A stretch of DNA of 64,000 bases from Paenibacillus spiritus. Lineage in GTDB: Bacteria; Bacillota; Bacilli; Paenibacillales; Paenibacillaceae. The stretch covers positions 54,299 to 118,298 of the forward strand of contig NZ_VYKK01000017.1 in the NCBI RefSeq assembly GCF_008710135.1, given 5' to 3'. Position numbers and translations under genes: made by a program. Positions within the stretch are counted from its first letter, which is position 1; every line of letters starts with the position of its first letter. Positions 32,349-42,305 of the stretch are shown here, piece by piece. The notes below the pieces were generated by a model. The model had not been told where the DNA came from. It saw nothing but the letters and a program-made list of their open reading frames with translations, and made no database searches.

Positions 32349-35300
32349 TTAGTTGATCAATCCGGCCTTGCTCAGCAGCTGGTAGAGAGCGGCGGCTGCC
32401 GTCTCGCGGCTGGCGCTGGCTTTTGGATTGAAGCTGGTTCCCTGATCGGCAGAGATAACGCCCGCAGCGGTCAGCGATTGAATGCTGTCCTTCGCGTAAG
32501 GCGCGATCTTCGCGCTGTCGGCGTAGGCCGACAGGGACGGATTGGTCTTCAGCTCTGTGCCGGTCAGCTTAAGCGCCCGGTCCAGAATGACGGCCAGTTC
32601 CTGGCGGCTAACCTTCTGTGTCGGTGCGAACTTGCCGCCGCCTACCCCGAGGATGAGGCCGGCCTTGGAGGCTGCGGCAACGTCAGCGGCGTACCAGTCG
32701 GTCGATTTCACATCGGAGAAGGAGGCCTTGGCATCGGTGCGGAGACCGAGCGCACGGGTCAGCAGTGCGGTGAATTCCGCACGGGTCAGGCTGCTCTTCG
32801 GCGAGAAGGCAGTAGCCGAAGTGCCTTGAATAATCAGCTTGTCTGACAGCTTCTTGATGGCGTCTGCCGCCGGGGAAGAAGCGATATCCGTGAAGGCCGC
32901 TGCCGGCTTGCTTACAGCGGCGTAAGTCGAGAAGCCCGGACGGCTAACCGTGACGAGCGTTGTTCCGTCGGACTGCGGAGCGAACTTGGAGGCAACCGGC
33001 GTTACAACGCCGCCTTCTTCAAACAGTACGCCTCCGGTTTCTACTTTGCCCGGTACGGTGAACGAGCGGTCGATGAAGACGTTGACCGGCGTGTTCAGAT
33101 ACGTGCTTCCCGTAGCGGTAGTCCAGGCAGCCTCGAAGGAAATCGGTGTGCCGATTACGCTGGCTCCGGTTACGCTGGCGGTCAGCTTGGCCGCTGCTTC
33201 CGGGGCTTGCTTGATGTCCAGCTTCAGGCTGGCGCCCGCAGGCGTGCCTGTCAGCAGCGATACCGGCAGAGCGACGGCCGAGCCGTTCACGCTGACGACA
33301 ACGGTGCTGCCTGTCTGGAGACCGGCCAGTTTCTTCACCTGGTCGCCGGTCAGGTTGACCGTGGCGGCTTTATCGGTGGTCGCCGGAATCGTGATCACGA
33401 CAGCCGTTTTGCCGGTTCCGGCGGCCGTCAGCGCCGCAGTCAGGGCCGTATCCGCTACGGTAACGGAAGATACGCCGTTCGCGGAAGTAACGGTTGGAGC
33501 TACCGCCGCCTGCTTGGCATCCGCATCCACAACGGCCGCTGCCGTAGCAGGTACAGGCGCCGCAGGAGCAGGGGTTACAGTGCCGCTTCCGGCACCGCCG
33601 CCAGTGCCGCCGCCGCTGGAGCCTCCCGTGGAAGGAGCGGTTGGGTTGGGGTTGGCAGCATCGATGTAACGGAATGCGGTGTAGGCGGTGTAATAATCAT
33701 CGTTGAGCAGGTCAATCTTGACCGGGAGCTTCGTATTGTCCTTGGCCTTGATGCCGACAATCTGAATCTTGTACTCGCCGGCTGTCAGCTTGGCGGTTAC
33801 AGGAGCTCCGCTGGCGTCGAGAACCGGATTGCCCTTCTCGTCATACGGATAATAAGTCGAGCCGATGACTGTGCTGTACGTATACGGGCCGAAGTATTGG
33901 GATGGAGATCCGGTACTGTTCACTTCGAAGTAGCCTCTGGTCTTGTCGTCAAGCCCGACGAGATCCACTTCATAATAGTTGATATCTTCGGCTTTGATCT
34001 TGAAGTTCAGAACATTCGTTTCATTGTTGTACATCACTTTGTTCTGGAGAACCGGCTCCTGGATGCCTGTGCCCCAATCCGGCTGATTGGTCGTCTCATC
34101 GACCGAGATGGCAAATGGCAGATGGAGTGTCGGCAGACCAGGCGAAGTCAGAACGACATAGCCTTGGTACATGCCGGGCTCGGCATCCTTGGCCACCTGA
34201 ACATTCAGGTTGAAGTCATCAGTGCCATAAGCACTGGCCGTTACGGATTCAGCGTCAAGACTTGCTTCAACGCCTGCCCCGCCGTATGTCCACTCAATAG
34301 AAGCCGAGTAGGCTACGGAGCGATCGCTCTTGTTCTGAAGCTGAAGCGTTCTGCTGTCCGACGAGCTTGGCGTCAGTGTGCCGAAGCTGGTCGAAGGGTT
34401 GAAGTTCGTAATAGCCTGCTTCTGGTAGTTCTTGTCCAGAATCGTGATCGGTTCAACCGCTCCGAGAATCGCCGGAGTCTTGATGGCATTCTCCACGTTG
34501 GCACGACCAGGTCCCTGGGCGTAGAAGTCTTCCGGATAGACGACGCCCTTCTCGGTATAGGTCAGAGCTTGAGAAGTGTTGGCCAGAGCGGCGCGAACGT
34601 CCAGAGGCGAATACTCGGGATGCGCCTGAAGCAGCAGCAGCGACAGGCCGGCTACGTGCGGCGTTGCCATACTTGTACCGCTGATCCGGTTGTAGGCGTG
34701 CTCGTAAGAAATTTCAGGATGATCCTTGCCGTATGCCGGCCAGGTGGACAGAATACCGTCGCCGGGAGCCACGATATCCGGCTTGATGCTCAGCTTGCCG
34801 TCGGTGTTCGGGCCCCAGGAGGAGAAGCTGGTGATTTGGTCCCCTGCGGACATGGACGGATGGTAGTCGTTAGGGAAAGTGAAATAGACGTCTTTGTCCG
34901 GGTTGGCGAGAATGGCTCTCGCAAGCTGCCGGCCGGTGCTTCCCTTGATATCAAAGGTCGGGATGTTGTCGAAGCCATCTCCGAGCGTAGTGCCGATGAA
35001 GCCGTCGCGGTCCTTGATGCTCTCCGACAGATCCGCTGTATTATACCAGGTGTCTTTATTGTTAGGGTCAGGCTTGACTGTCTTGAAGTTGCCGTTAAAG
35101 ATGACCACAGCCTTGGCGTTTCTCTTCTTGGCGTTGGCGATCTTGTCGGTAAAGGCCAGGTCGCCGCGTGAGATCAACACCACCGCATCGCTAAGATCGG
35201 CATTCTTTGGATAGTCGTCGTCGGCGCCAAGATCGGCGTAGACAACGCGGACAGGGGCGGTGCCCAGAATGCCGGTAAAGTCGTCATTGCCGAGTTCATA

Positions 35301-36524
35301 GCCCATGAGGCGGAACTCATAATCGGTGGCATAAGTGGCATTGGTGACCTTTGCCGCAATGGCCGCCTTGAACGTGCCGGAGAACTGCTTCACCGGACTG
35401 TTAACCGCTCCGACGGCAATGCCGAGCTGCGATACCGCCGGCGAACCCATCGTGAAGTATCCGGGTCCGTTGTTGCCGTTGGCGATAACGGCAGTCACGC
35501 CGGACAGAACGGCGTTATTAATCGCGATGGAATCGGGAGAGTTCACATCCTTCTCGCTGTCCGATCCCAGAGACAGGTTAATGACGTCCATGTTGTCCTT
35601 AACGGCATGCTCGATGCCGTCGATAACCTGGGCGGAGGAGCCGGAAGAAGTGCTTGGATCGTCCAAATTGCGTCCAAGTACTTTATAGGCGTACAGTTCC
35701 GCGCCGTAGGCAACGCCCTTCTGGGCGATCTCGCTGTCCTTGTATTGGCCCACGATCGTACCTGCTACGTGGGTGCCGTGATACGTGCCCTCGTATCCGA
35801 CATGATACGGGTCGTTGTCTTTGGTGAGCGGAACCTCTTCGTACGGATCATTGTCCTGATAGAAGGAGTCGTATCCGCCTTTGTAGGCGTCCTTCAAATC
35901 GGGGTGGGTGTAGTCCACGCCGGTGTCGATGACGCCGATCTTCAGCCCCTTGCCGGTGTAGCCCATGTCCCAGGCGTTGGTGGCATGGATCTGCTGCAGA
36001 GGCGCAATATCATTGCGGTACGTCTCTTCCGTAACCGTCGTCTGCTGGTCGGGGAGCGCATACCAAGTGCTGTTCGGATAGATGGAGGCGACGCCCGGAA
36101 TCTTCGCAAGCGCCGGGATTTCGTCGGCTGGAATGGTAACTTCAAAACCGTTCAGAACGGTGTCGTACTGGTAATTGACGGTCAGGTCGATGCCCTTATC
36201 GTCAGCTTTGTCCAGAACGTCGGACTGCTGGCTCTTGACCGAAGCTTCCGTAGCGGTCTTGGCCAGAGCTGTAATGCCCTGCTTCGCGGCGTACTTGCCG
36301 ACGGCTGCCGGCTGGCCGCTGAGCTGAACGATAACGCGGACATCCTTCGAGGATTTGGTGTTGATCTCTGGTGAAATATAAGGCGCTGCGGAATTCTGAG
36401 TCAAAGATTGCTTCTGCAGGCTGTCCGACGAGGCTGCGAAGGCAGCGCCCGGAATCATGCCGGCCGTCACTCCCAGTGACAGAGCCAGAATGGATGCCTT
36501 GCGAGGTAGTTTGTTCCACTCCAA
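32349..36524 (-). CDS. Cell-surface subtilase (S8, Vpr-like) with PA insert and three SLH domains
   Basis: This 1391-residue exported serine protease has a signal peptide (residues 1-30, ending AAFA) and an I9-type propeptide (about 60-155). The S8 catalytic domain has Asp200 (GVIDTGVD), His249 (HGTHVAG), the oxyanion Asn in VIANGNNGPG and Ser618 (GTSMATPHVAG). A protease-associated domain is inserted between the Asn and Ser. Beta-rich C-terminal domains and a Gly/Ser/Pro linker (around 955) follow. Three SLH repeats close the protein (about 1215-1390, with LTRAEFTALLTRAL), anchoring it to secondary wall polymers. The start is TTG 36524 after GGAGGGG. It probably digests extracellular proteins. 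Architecture and complete triad make the call firm. Confidence 0.95.
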   Translation of the reverse strand: MEWNKLPRKASILALSLGVTAGMIPGAAFAASSDSLQKQSLTQNSAAPYISPEINTKSSKDVRVIVQLSGQPAAVGKYAAKQGITALAKTATEASVKSQQSDVLDKADDKGIDLTVNYQYDTVLNGFEVTIPADEIPALAKIPGVASIYPNSTWYALPDQQTTVTEETYRNDIAPLQQIHATNAWDMGYTGKGLKIGVIDTGVDYTHPDLKDAYKGGYDSFYQDNDPYEEVPLTKDNDPYHVGYEGTYHGTHVAGTIVGQYKDSEIAQKGVAYGAELYAYKVLGRNLDDPSTSSGSSAQVIDGIEHAVKDNMDVINLSLGSDSEKDVNSPDSIAINNAVLSGVTAVIANGNNGPGYFTMGSPAVSQLGIAVGAVNSPVKQFSGTFKAAIAAKVTNATYATDYEFRLMGYELGNDDFTGILGTAPVRVVYADLGADDDYPKNADLSDAVVLISRGDLAFTDKIANAKKRNAKAVVIFNGNFKTVKPDPNNKDTWYNTADLSESIKDRDGFIGTTLGDGFDNIPTFDIKGSTGRQLARAILANPDKDVYFTFPNDYHPSMSAGDQITSFSSWGPNTDGKLSIKPDIVAPGDGILSTWPAYGKDHPEISYEHAYNRISGTSMATPHVAGLSLLLLQAHPEYSPLDVRAALANTSQALTYTEKGVVYPEDFYAQGPGRANVENAIKTPAILGAVEPITILDKNYQKQAITNFNPSTSFGTLTPSSSDSRTLQLQNKSDRSVAYSASIEWTYGGAGVEASLDAESVTASAYGTDDFNLNVQVAKDAEPGMYQGYVVLTSPGLPTLHLPFAISVDETTNQPDWGTGIQEPVLQNKVMYNNETNVLNFKIKAEDINYYEVDLVGLDDKTRGYFEVNSTGSPSQYFGPYTYSTVIGSTYYPYDEKGNPVLDASGAPVTAKLTAGEYKIQIVGIKAKDNTKLPVKIDLLNDDYYTAYTAFRYIDAANPNPTAPSTGGSSGGGTGGGAGSGTVTPAPAAPVPATAAAVVDADAKQAAVAPTVTSANGVSSVTVADTALTAALTAAGTGKTAVVITIPATTDKAATVNLTGDQVKKLAGLQTGSTVVVSVNGSAVALPVSLLTGTPAGASLKLDIKQAPEAAAKLTASVTGASVIGTPISFEAAWTTATGSTYLNTPVNVFIDRSFTVPGKVETGGVLFEEGGVVTPVASKFAPQSDGTTLVTVSRPGFSTYAAVSKPAAAFTDIASSPAADAIKKLSDKLIIQGTSATAFSPKSSLTRAEFTALLTRALGLRTDAKASFSDVKSTDWYAADVAAASKAGLILGVGGGKFAPTQKVSRQELAVILDRALKLTGTELKTNPSLSAYADSAKIAPYAKDSIQSLTAAGVISADQGTSFNPKASASRETAAAALYQLLSKAGLIN

Positions 36525-36953
36525 AATAAAATCCCCTCCGTGTCATATGTTCTGAAAAATTACTCATTCCCCCACCGACCGTACCGGCCCCGCGGTCCTC
36601 CTCTCAAAACCTATTGAATTTCCGTCCGGAATGGTAGGAAAAATATTAACAAGATTTTACCACCGGTAAAATGCAAAATCTACTCCAAATTTCAGAAAGG
36701 CCCCGCAATTTCTGGAATTTAGAGCCAAATAACTAACGCGAGTAGGTGAAATGTTGTGAAATTTTGAACAAAAAGCAGGCACTTTGATCTCGAAAATAGT
36801 ACGCTTTTGTCTAATAAAGTCAGATAACATGCCACAATGACTATTTTAAATTTGCGCAAATCTCTGCGTCTTAGCAGAATCCCTAGCAGATTCATAGGGG
36901 ATGGGAAGAAAGTGGAGCGGATTGGGTAAGTTAAAAGAGAAGGAGGGATTGGC
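36525..36953. other. Intergenic region with divergent regulatory sequence
   Basis: These 429 bases are AT-rich without a credible gene. They hold a perfect palindrome, ATTTTACC-ACC-GGTAAAAT (36654-36672), about 130 bases before the subtilase start, and a 12-bp palindrome ATTTGCGCAAAT (36850-36861) ahead of the acetyltransferase gene. Both are possible operator sites; no clear -35/-10 pair could be fixed for the protease. Confidence 0.5.
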
Positions 36954-37253
36954 ATGGAACGAAAGGACTTTAGCGATGTGGGTGAAATCGTGAAGGAGCA
37001 TCATGCTTTTGTTATCCGGACGGAGGAAGGGCCGATCGGCGAGATCACGTATGTGCCGGCGGATGAACATACCTGGATTGCCGACCACACCTATGTGTCC
37101 CCGAACTACAGGGGCGGCAATATCGCCCAGCGGCTGCTGCAGCGGCTGGTGGAGGAAGCGCGGGAAGAGGGAGCCAAGATCATTCCCCAGTGCTCTTACG
37201 TCGGCGTCCAGTTTCGGAGAAATCCGGAATACGCCGATGTGTGGAAGCACTGA
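36954..37253 (+). CDS. Small GNAT-like N-acetyltransferase (YidJ/Acetyltransf_CG type)
   Basis: This 99-residue protein contains the compact acetyl-CoA-binding half of the GNAT fold: GEITYVPADEHTWIADHTYVSPNYRGGNIAQRLLQRLVEEAREEGAKIIPQCSY, with the R/Q-x-x-G-x-A-like pyrophosphate loop as YRGGNIA. Members of this short class have about 90-100 residues, and the acceptor substrate is unknown. AGGAGGG precedes the ATG by seven bases. The protein is cytoplasmic. A terminator closes the gene, so it is transcribed alone. Confidence 0.92.
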   Translation: MERKDFSDVGEIVKEHHAFVIRTEEGPIGEITYVPADEHTWIADHTYVSPNYRGGNIAQRLLQRLVEEAREEGAKIIPQCSYVGVQFRRNPEYADVWKH

Positions 37254-37290
37254 GACGGCGGCGAAAGGCCGCCGTTCCTGATCGTGAGCA

Positions 37291-37328
37291 AGGCAAGCGT
37301 GCCCCGGAACGGGACGCTTGCCTTTTTT
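37291..37328 (+). terminator. Terminator of the acetyltransferase gene
   Basis: AGGCAAGCGT-G-CCC pairs with GGG-ACGCTTGCCT, then six Ts. Confidence 0.93.
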
Positions 37329-37352
37329 GCCGACGCGTGCCGTGAAAGATTG

Positions 37353-37382
37353 TTGAGCTTTAAGGGTGTCGTCCCTTATAAT
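37353..37382 (+). promoter_or_regulatory. Promoter of the ABC-F gene
   Basis: TTGAGC (37353-37358), 18 bases, TATAAT (37377-37382). Confidence 0.7.
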
Positions 37383-37419
37383 ATAACGATCAAATAAGAA
37401 AAAAAGGTGTATATTCCAA

Positions 37420-38976
37420 ATGAGCATATTGAATGTAGAAGGTTTGAGTCACGGCTTCGGAGATCGTGCGATCTTTAAGGATGTATCCTTTCGTCTGCTG
37501 AAGGGCGAGCATATCGGACTGGTCGGGGCGAACGGCGAAGGCAAATCGACCTTCATGAATATCGTGACCGGCAAGCTTCAGCCCGACGAAGGCAAGGTCG
37601 AATGGTCCAAACGGGTGCGGGTCGGTTACCTGGATCAGCATGCGGTGCTGGCCAAGGGAATGACGATACAGGATGTGCTGCGCAGCGCCTTCCAGTATCT
37701 GTTCGATCTGGAGCAGGAAATGAACGACATGTACGGACGGATGGGCGATGTCACGCCGGAAGAGCTGGACAAGATGCTGGAGGAAGTCGGCACCATTCAG
37801 GATACGCTGACGAACCAGGATTTCTATATGATCGACGCCAAGGTGCAGGAGACGGCCCGCGGTCTCGGCCTGACGGATATCGGGCTGGACCGGGATGTGT
37901 CGGAGCTCAGCGGCGGGCAGCGGACGAAGATTCTGCTCGGCAAGCTGCTGCTGGAGAAGCCGGACATTCTGCTCCTGGACGAGCCGACGAACTATCTGGA
38001 CGAGCAGCACATCGAGTGGCTGAAGCGCTACCTCCAGGAGTATGAGAATGCGTTCATTCTGATCTCCCACGACATCCCGTTCCTCAACAGCGTCATCAAC
38101 CTAATCTATCATATGGAGAATCAGAAGCTGACCCGCTATGTCGGCGACTACGACCAGTTCCAGCAGGTCTACGAAATGCGCAAGCAGCAACTGGAATCGG
38201 CGTTCAACCGTCAGCAGCAGGAGATTGCGGAGCTGAAGGATTTTGTGGCCCGGAACAAGGCGAGCGTGGCGACGCGCAACATGGCGATGTCCCGGCAGAA
38301 GAAGCTGGACAAGATGGAGATTATCGAGCTGGCCAAGGAGAAGCCGAAGCCGCAGTTCAACTTCCGGGAGGCAAAGACGTCCGGCAAGCTGATTTTTGAG
38401 GCCAAGGAGCTGGTGATCGGCTATGACAGCCCGCTGTCCCGGCCGCTGGACCTGACGATGGAGCGGGGCCAGAAGATCGCGCTGGTCGGCGCGAACGGCA
38501 TCGGGAAGACGACGCTGCTGCGCAGCATTCTGGGCGAAATCCCGGCGCTGTCGGGTTCGGTGGAGCTGGGCTACAACCTGGAGATCGGCTACTTCGAGCA
38601 GGAAGCCAAGGAAGGCAATTACAATACCTGCATCGAGGAAATCTGGGAGACGTTCCCGTCTATGAACCAATTCGAGGTCCGCGCAGCGCTGGCCAAATGC
38701 GGTCTGACGACGAAGCATATCGAGAGCAAGATCGCCGTCCTGAGCGGCGGCGAGAAGGCGAAGGTCCGGCTGTGCAAGCTCATTAACCGCGAGACGAATG
38801 TGCTCGTGCTTGACGAACCGACGAACCATCTGGACGTCGATGCCAAGGAAGAGCTTCAGCGGGCGCTGAAGGCCTACAAGGGAAGCATTCTGCTGATTTC
38901 CCATGAACCGGAATTCTACCGCGAGATCGCAACCGACATTTGGAACTGCGAATCCTGGACCACGAAGGTCTTCTAA
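37420..38976 (+). CDS. ABC-F family ATPase (YkpA/YbiT-like)
   Basis: This 518-residue soluble protein has two ABC cassettes and no membrane part. Walker A motifs are GANGEGKST (near residue 37) and GANGIGKTT (near 355). Signatures are ELSGGQRTK and VLSGGEKAK, and Walker B motifs are LLLDEPTNYLD and LVLDEPTNHLD. The linker between them (about 245-315) is charged and helical, as in ribosome-binding ABC-F proteins. Sequence feel and the C-terminal ending without extension fit the YkpA/YbiT subgroup, translation factors rather than antibiotic-resistance members. AAGGTG lies 12 bases before the ATG. It has its own promoter and a bidirectional terminator. Confidence 0.95.
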   Translation: MSILNVEGLSHGFGDRAIFKDVSFRLLKGEHIGLVGANGEGKSTFMNIVTGKLQPDEGKVEWSKRVRVGYLDQHAVLAKGMTIQDVLRSAFQYLFDLEQEMNDMYGRMGDVTPEELDKMLEEVGTIQDTLTNQDFYMIDAKVQETARGLGLTDIGLDRDVSELSGGQRTKILLGKLLLEKPDILLLDEPTNYLDEQHIEWLKRYLQEYENAFILISHDIPFLNSVINLIYHMENQKLTRYVGDYDQFQQVYEMRKQQLESAFNRQQQEIAELKDFVARNKASVATRNMAMSRQKKLDKMEIIELAKEKPKPQFNFREAKTSGKLIFEAKELVIGYDSPLSRPLDLTMERGQKIALVGANGIGKTTLLRSILGEIPALSGSVELGYNLEIGYFEQEAKEGNYNTCIEEIWETFPSMNQFEVRAALAKCGLTTKHIESKIAVLSGGEKAKVRLCKLINRETNVLVLDEPTNHLDVDAKEELQRALKAYKGSILLISHEPEFYREIATDIWNCESWTTKVF

Positions 38977-39036
38977 GACAGCAATTCAGGTTCGGACCGG
39001 GAAGGACAGGACCTTGTCTGTGTTCCTTAAAAAAAC

Positions 39037-39069
39037 AGCCGTGCGGACGATACCGCACGGCTAATTTTT
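39037..39069. terminator. Bidirectional terminator between ABC-F and SNF2 genes
   Basis: AGCCGTGCGG (39037-39046) pairs with CCGCACGGCT (39053-39062). TTTTT follows on the right and an A-run (Ts on the minus strand) precedes on the left. Confidence 0.92.
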
Positions 39070-39161
39070 GGCCTATTGCCAACAGAGGGAAGCTGCGGCT
39101 TCCGGTCGGTTGGCTTTTTTGCTGTGGCCCGAAGCCGGGAGTCCCGGACCTCGAAGCCCCT

Positions 39162-42100
39162 CTACCACTGGCGCCTCAGCGTAACAAGTTCCCGGAGCGC
39201 ATCGGTGGACAGCTCCGTAATCCAGTTCTCGGACCCGGCGATGATGCTGTCGCTGAGCTGCTGCTTGCTCTCCAGCATATCGTCGATCCGCTCCTCCAGC
39301 GTGCCGAGCGAGATGAACTTATGCACCTGTACCTGCCGGGTCTGCCCCAGCCGGTAGGCGCGGTCCGTCGCCTGGTTCTCGACGGCGGGATTCCACCAGC
39401 GGTCGAAATGGAATACGTGATTGGCGGCCGTCAGATTAAGCCCCACGCCGCCCGCCTTCAGCGAGAGGATGAAGACGCCGGGCTGCTTCGCGCCCGGAGG
39501 CAGCGGCTCCGCGCCGCCGCTCTGGAACGCTTCGATCATCCGGTCGCGCGCCTGCTTGGCTGTGCCCCCGTGCAGATACAGCACGGGCTCTCCCAGCTCC
39601 TCCCCGAGCACGCGGCGAAGCATCCGGCCCATTCCGAGATACTGGGTAAAAATCAGGCAGCGCTCGCCCTCCTCGCGCAGCTCGCGGACCATTGCAAGAA
39701 GCCGCTCCAGCTTGGCGGAGCCGGCAACCAGCACGGCAAGGTCCGGGGCCTCCAGCTCTTCGCCCCCGTCTTCGGGAAGCAGCTCCTTGTTCAGCAGCAG
39801 CGGATGGTCGCAGAGCTGCTTCAGCCGGGACAGGGCGGCCAGGATGGCGCCTTTGCGGCGCATGCCTTGAAGCTGCTCCATCTCCTTCATCAGCTCGCTT
39901 ACAGTTCCTTCGTAGAGCGAAGCCTGCTCGCCGGTAAGCGCGACATAGGTCTTCGTCTCATTCTTCTCCGGCAGCGCAAGCTGAATGGAGGGATCGCTCT
40001 TCTTGCGCCGGAGCATGAACGGACGAATCAGCAGCTGCAGCTCTGCGGTCCGCTTCGGATCGCCTTCCTTCTCGATCGGCGCAGCGAACCGGTCCTGAAA
40101 GGCTTTGGCGGAGCCGAGGTAGCCGGGGAGGAGAAAGTCATAGATCGACCACAGCTCCGCCAGGCGGTTCTCGATCGGTGTGCCGGTCAAGGCGATCCGG
40201 TGAACTGCCGGAAAGGAGCGGACCGCCGCCGACTGCTTCGTCCCCGCGTTCTTGATGTTCTGGGCTTCATCGAGGCAGACGGCCGACCACATCTGTCCGG
40301 CCAGCAGCTCCCGGTCCAGCGACGCGGTGGCATAGGAGGTCAGCACGACATCGGCTCCCGCTGCAAAAGCGGCGAATTCTTCCTCACCGGCTGCCCGCGA
40401 CGGCCCGTAATGCAGCCGGACGCGCAGCGAAGGCGCGAACCGGGCAAGCTCCTTCTGCCAGTTGCCCAGCACCGAAGTCGGGCAGATGATGAGAGAGACG
40501 GAGTAGGGCGGACCGCTGAAGCCGTCCCGGCCGCCGCTCTGCTCCCGGACGTGCAGCAGATAGGAAATGAGCTGCACCGTTTTGCCGAGGCCCATGTCGT
40601 CGGCGAGACAGGCCCCAAGGCCGAGGCTGCGCAGAAAGGCCAGCCAGGCGAAGCCCTCCTGCTGATAGGGGCGCAGGGTGGCCTGGAGATCGCGCGAAGG
40701 CGCGGGCTGCGGCCAGCCGCCCTCGGCCAGCTGGCCGAGCAGCTCGGCGAACCGCCGGTTCAGCTCGACGTCCAGCTCCGGCCGCAGGGCGCCGGCGTCC
40801 TCGGCCGGATCGCCGTTGTCCTCCGGCGGCTCCGGGGAAGCGAAGGCGCCCGAGCGGCGCAGATGCAGCTGGAGCACATCCTGGAAGGAGAGGCCGCGCC
40901 GCTTGTCGATGCCGTCCATGACGCGCCGGATCTGGGCGAGCAGCTCGGGGTCGAGCGGAACCCACTGGTCCCGGAAGCGGACCAGCCGCTCGCCCCGGGC
41001 GACCAGCTCCGCGAACTCTTCCTCGCTGAGATCGGCCTCGCCGATGGAGATGCGCCAGTCAAAATCGACGAGCGCATTCAGGCCAAGCTGCGAGGGGCCG
41101 CGCTTCTTCCCGTCCTCTTCGCGGAGCTTCGCCTTCACCCGCGGCTTCCGCCGGCGCGCGGCTTCCCACCAGGCCGGCAGGAGCACCTGCCAGCCGGCTT
41201 CCAGCAGACGGCGGCTGTGCGCCGTCAGGAACTGCCAGGCCGCCGTGTTGTCCAGCGGCCGGCTGAGCACGTCGCCGCCGGCCGCGAGGCGCTCCGGCGG
41301 CAGCGCGGCCCGCAGGCTCGCCAGCCAGCCGGCGGACCGTTCCGCGGCGTGCGGCGCCCAAGCCGCGGGCCACTTCCCGGCCGCGGTGCCGTCCGCGGCC
41401 AGAGCGGCCGGGACCAGGACCGACGGGTCGGCCTTGTCCTGGAGCGCAAGCTGGAGCTGCCATGCGGCTCCAGGCTCGTCCGGCTGCGGCTCCAGCAGCC
41501 GCAGCAGCGGGCGGAACGGGGCCGTGTCGGCTTTCCAGCCGATCGCAATCAGCCAGCTCTCCGCGCTCATTCCGGCTGCCGCCAGAGCCCCGCCGCGTTC
41601 GAACAGCGCCGGATATTCCCGGCGCAGATCGGCCGCTTCGCTCTCCGTCCCGTACCAGGTCCGGAAGACGGCGGCCGTAAAGGCGGCCTGGACCGCCTCG
41701 GCGAACTCGGCATTCTCCTCCAGCCGCCGCAGCGCATAGCGGGCTGCGGCCGCCCGGTCGGCAGCGCTCTCGAGGCCGCCGTCCGTACCGCCTTCCGCCG
41801 CTGCTCCCTCCAGAGTTGCGGCGCTCTCTTCGCCTTGGCCGTCTTCTTCGTCCGGGCCGCCGGCCGCTATTGGGGCTTCGCCGATCCGCCGAACCTCGGC
41901 CGCGAGCTCGGACCGGTCCCAGATCCATTCCAGCCGGCCTTTGCGGTAGGCGGAGAGGGAGGGCGCGTACGCCCGCTTGCGGACGCAGGCCATCAGCGGA
42001 CCGGCGAGGCCGGTCAGGGGCGCGCCGTCGCCTTCCCACTCCCAGCGGATATGCCGGAGGAAGTGGCCGGGTTCCGCAAAGTAAGGCAGCACCATCTCGG

Positions 42101-42305
42101 CAGGAAGCACAATCAGCTCCAGCTCGCCCAGCCGCCGCACCTCCAGCTCGGTGCCGTACAGCGACTCTTCATGCCAGGCGAAGAGGCGGTGCTTCAGCAT
42201 TCGTCCCGGCAAGGAACCGCCTTCCTCATTCAGGGCATAGAGAAGGGCGTCGCCGTATTCGCTGAGGGCCATCTGGACAGTCAAGGCATGGAGGGTTCGG
42301 TTCAT
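39162..42305 (-). CDS. SNF2-family DNA-dependent ATPase/helicase
   Basis: This 1047-residue SF2 protein has a large N-terminal bacterial SNF2-associated region (about 1-560). The SNF2 core follows, with motif I LADDMGLGKTVQLISYLL (near residue 600), Ia IICPTSVLGNWQKEL, II LDEAQNIKN and III IALTGTPIENRLAELWSIYDF. The C-terminal helicase lobe has LIFTQYLGMGRML, LKAGGVGLNLTAANHVFHFDRWWNPAVENQATDRAYRLGQ. Such proteins translocate on DNA and remodel protein-DNA complexes; the biological task in Firmicutes is unknown. It overlaps the upstream gene by four bases (ATGA), last in a three-gene operon that starts with a SWIM zinc-finger protein, a usual genomic partner. I saw no methylase or nuclease that would suggest a defence system. 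Confidence 0.95.
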   Translation of the reverse strand: MNRTLHALTVQMALSEYGDALLYALNEEGGSLPGRMLKHRLFAWHEESLYGTELEVRRLGELELIVLPAEMVLPYFAEPGHFLRHIRWEWEGDGAPLTGLAGPLMACVRKRAYAPSLSAYRKGRLEWIWDRSELAAEVRRIGEAPIAAGGPDEEDGQGEESAATLEGAAAEGGTDGGLESAADRAAAARYALRRLEENAEFAEAVQAAFTAAVFRTWYGTESEAADLRREYPALFERGGALAAAGMSAESWLIAIGWKADTAPFRPLLRLLEPQPDEPGAAWQLQLALQDKADPSVLVPAALAADGTAAGKWPAAWAPHAAERSAGWLASLRAALPPERLAAGGDVLSRPLDNTAAWQFLTAHSRRLLEAGWQVLLPAWWEAARRRKPRVKAKLREEDGKKRGPSQLGLNALVDFDWRISIGEADLSEEEFAELVARGERLVRFRDQWVPLDPELLAQIRRVMDGIDKRRGLSFQDVLQLHLRRSGAFASPEPPEDNGDPAEDAGALRPELDVELNRRFAELLGQLAEGGWPQPAPSRDLQATLRPYQQEGFAWLAFLRSLGLGACLADDMGLGKTVQLISYLLHVREQSGGRDGFSGPPYSVSLIICPTSVLGNWQKELARFAPSLRVRLHYGPSRAAGEEEFAAFAAGADVVLTSYATASLDRELLAGQMWSAVCLDEAQNIKNAGTKQSAAVRSFPAVHRIALTGTPIENRLAELWSIYDFLLPGYLGSAKAFQDRFAAPIEKEGDPKRTAELQLLIRPFMLRRKKSDPSIQLALPEKNETKTYVALTGEQASLYEGTVSELMKEMEQLQGMRRKGAILAALSRLKQLCDHPLLLNKELLPEDGGEELEAPDLAVLVAGSAKLERLLAMVRELREEGERCLIFTQYLGMGRMLRRVLGEELGEPVLYLHGGTAKQARDRMIEAFQSGGAEPLPPGAKQPGVFILSLKAGGVGLNLTAANHVFHFDRWWNPAVENQATDRAYRLGQTRQVQVHKFISLGTLEERIDDMLESKQQLSDSIIAGSENWITELSTDALRELVTLRRQW

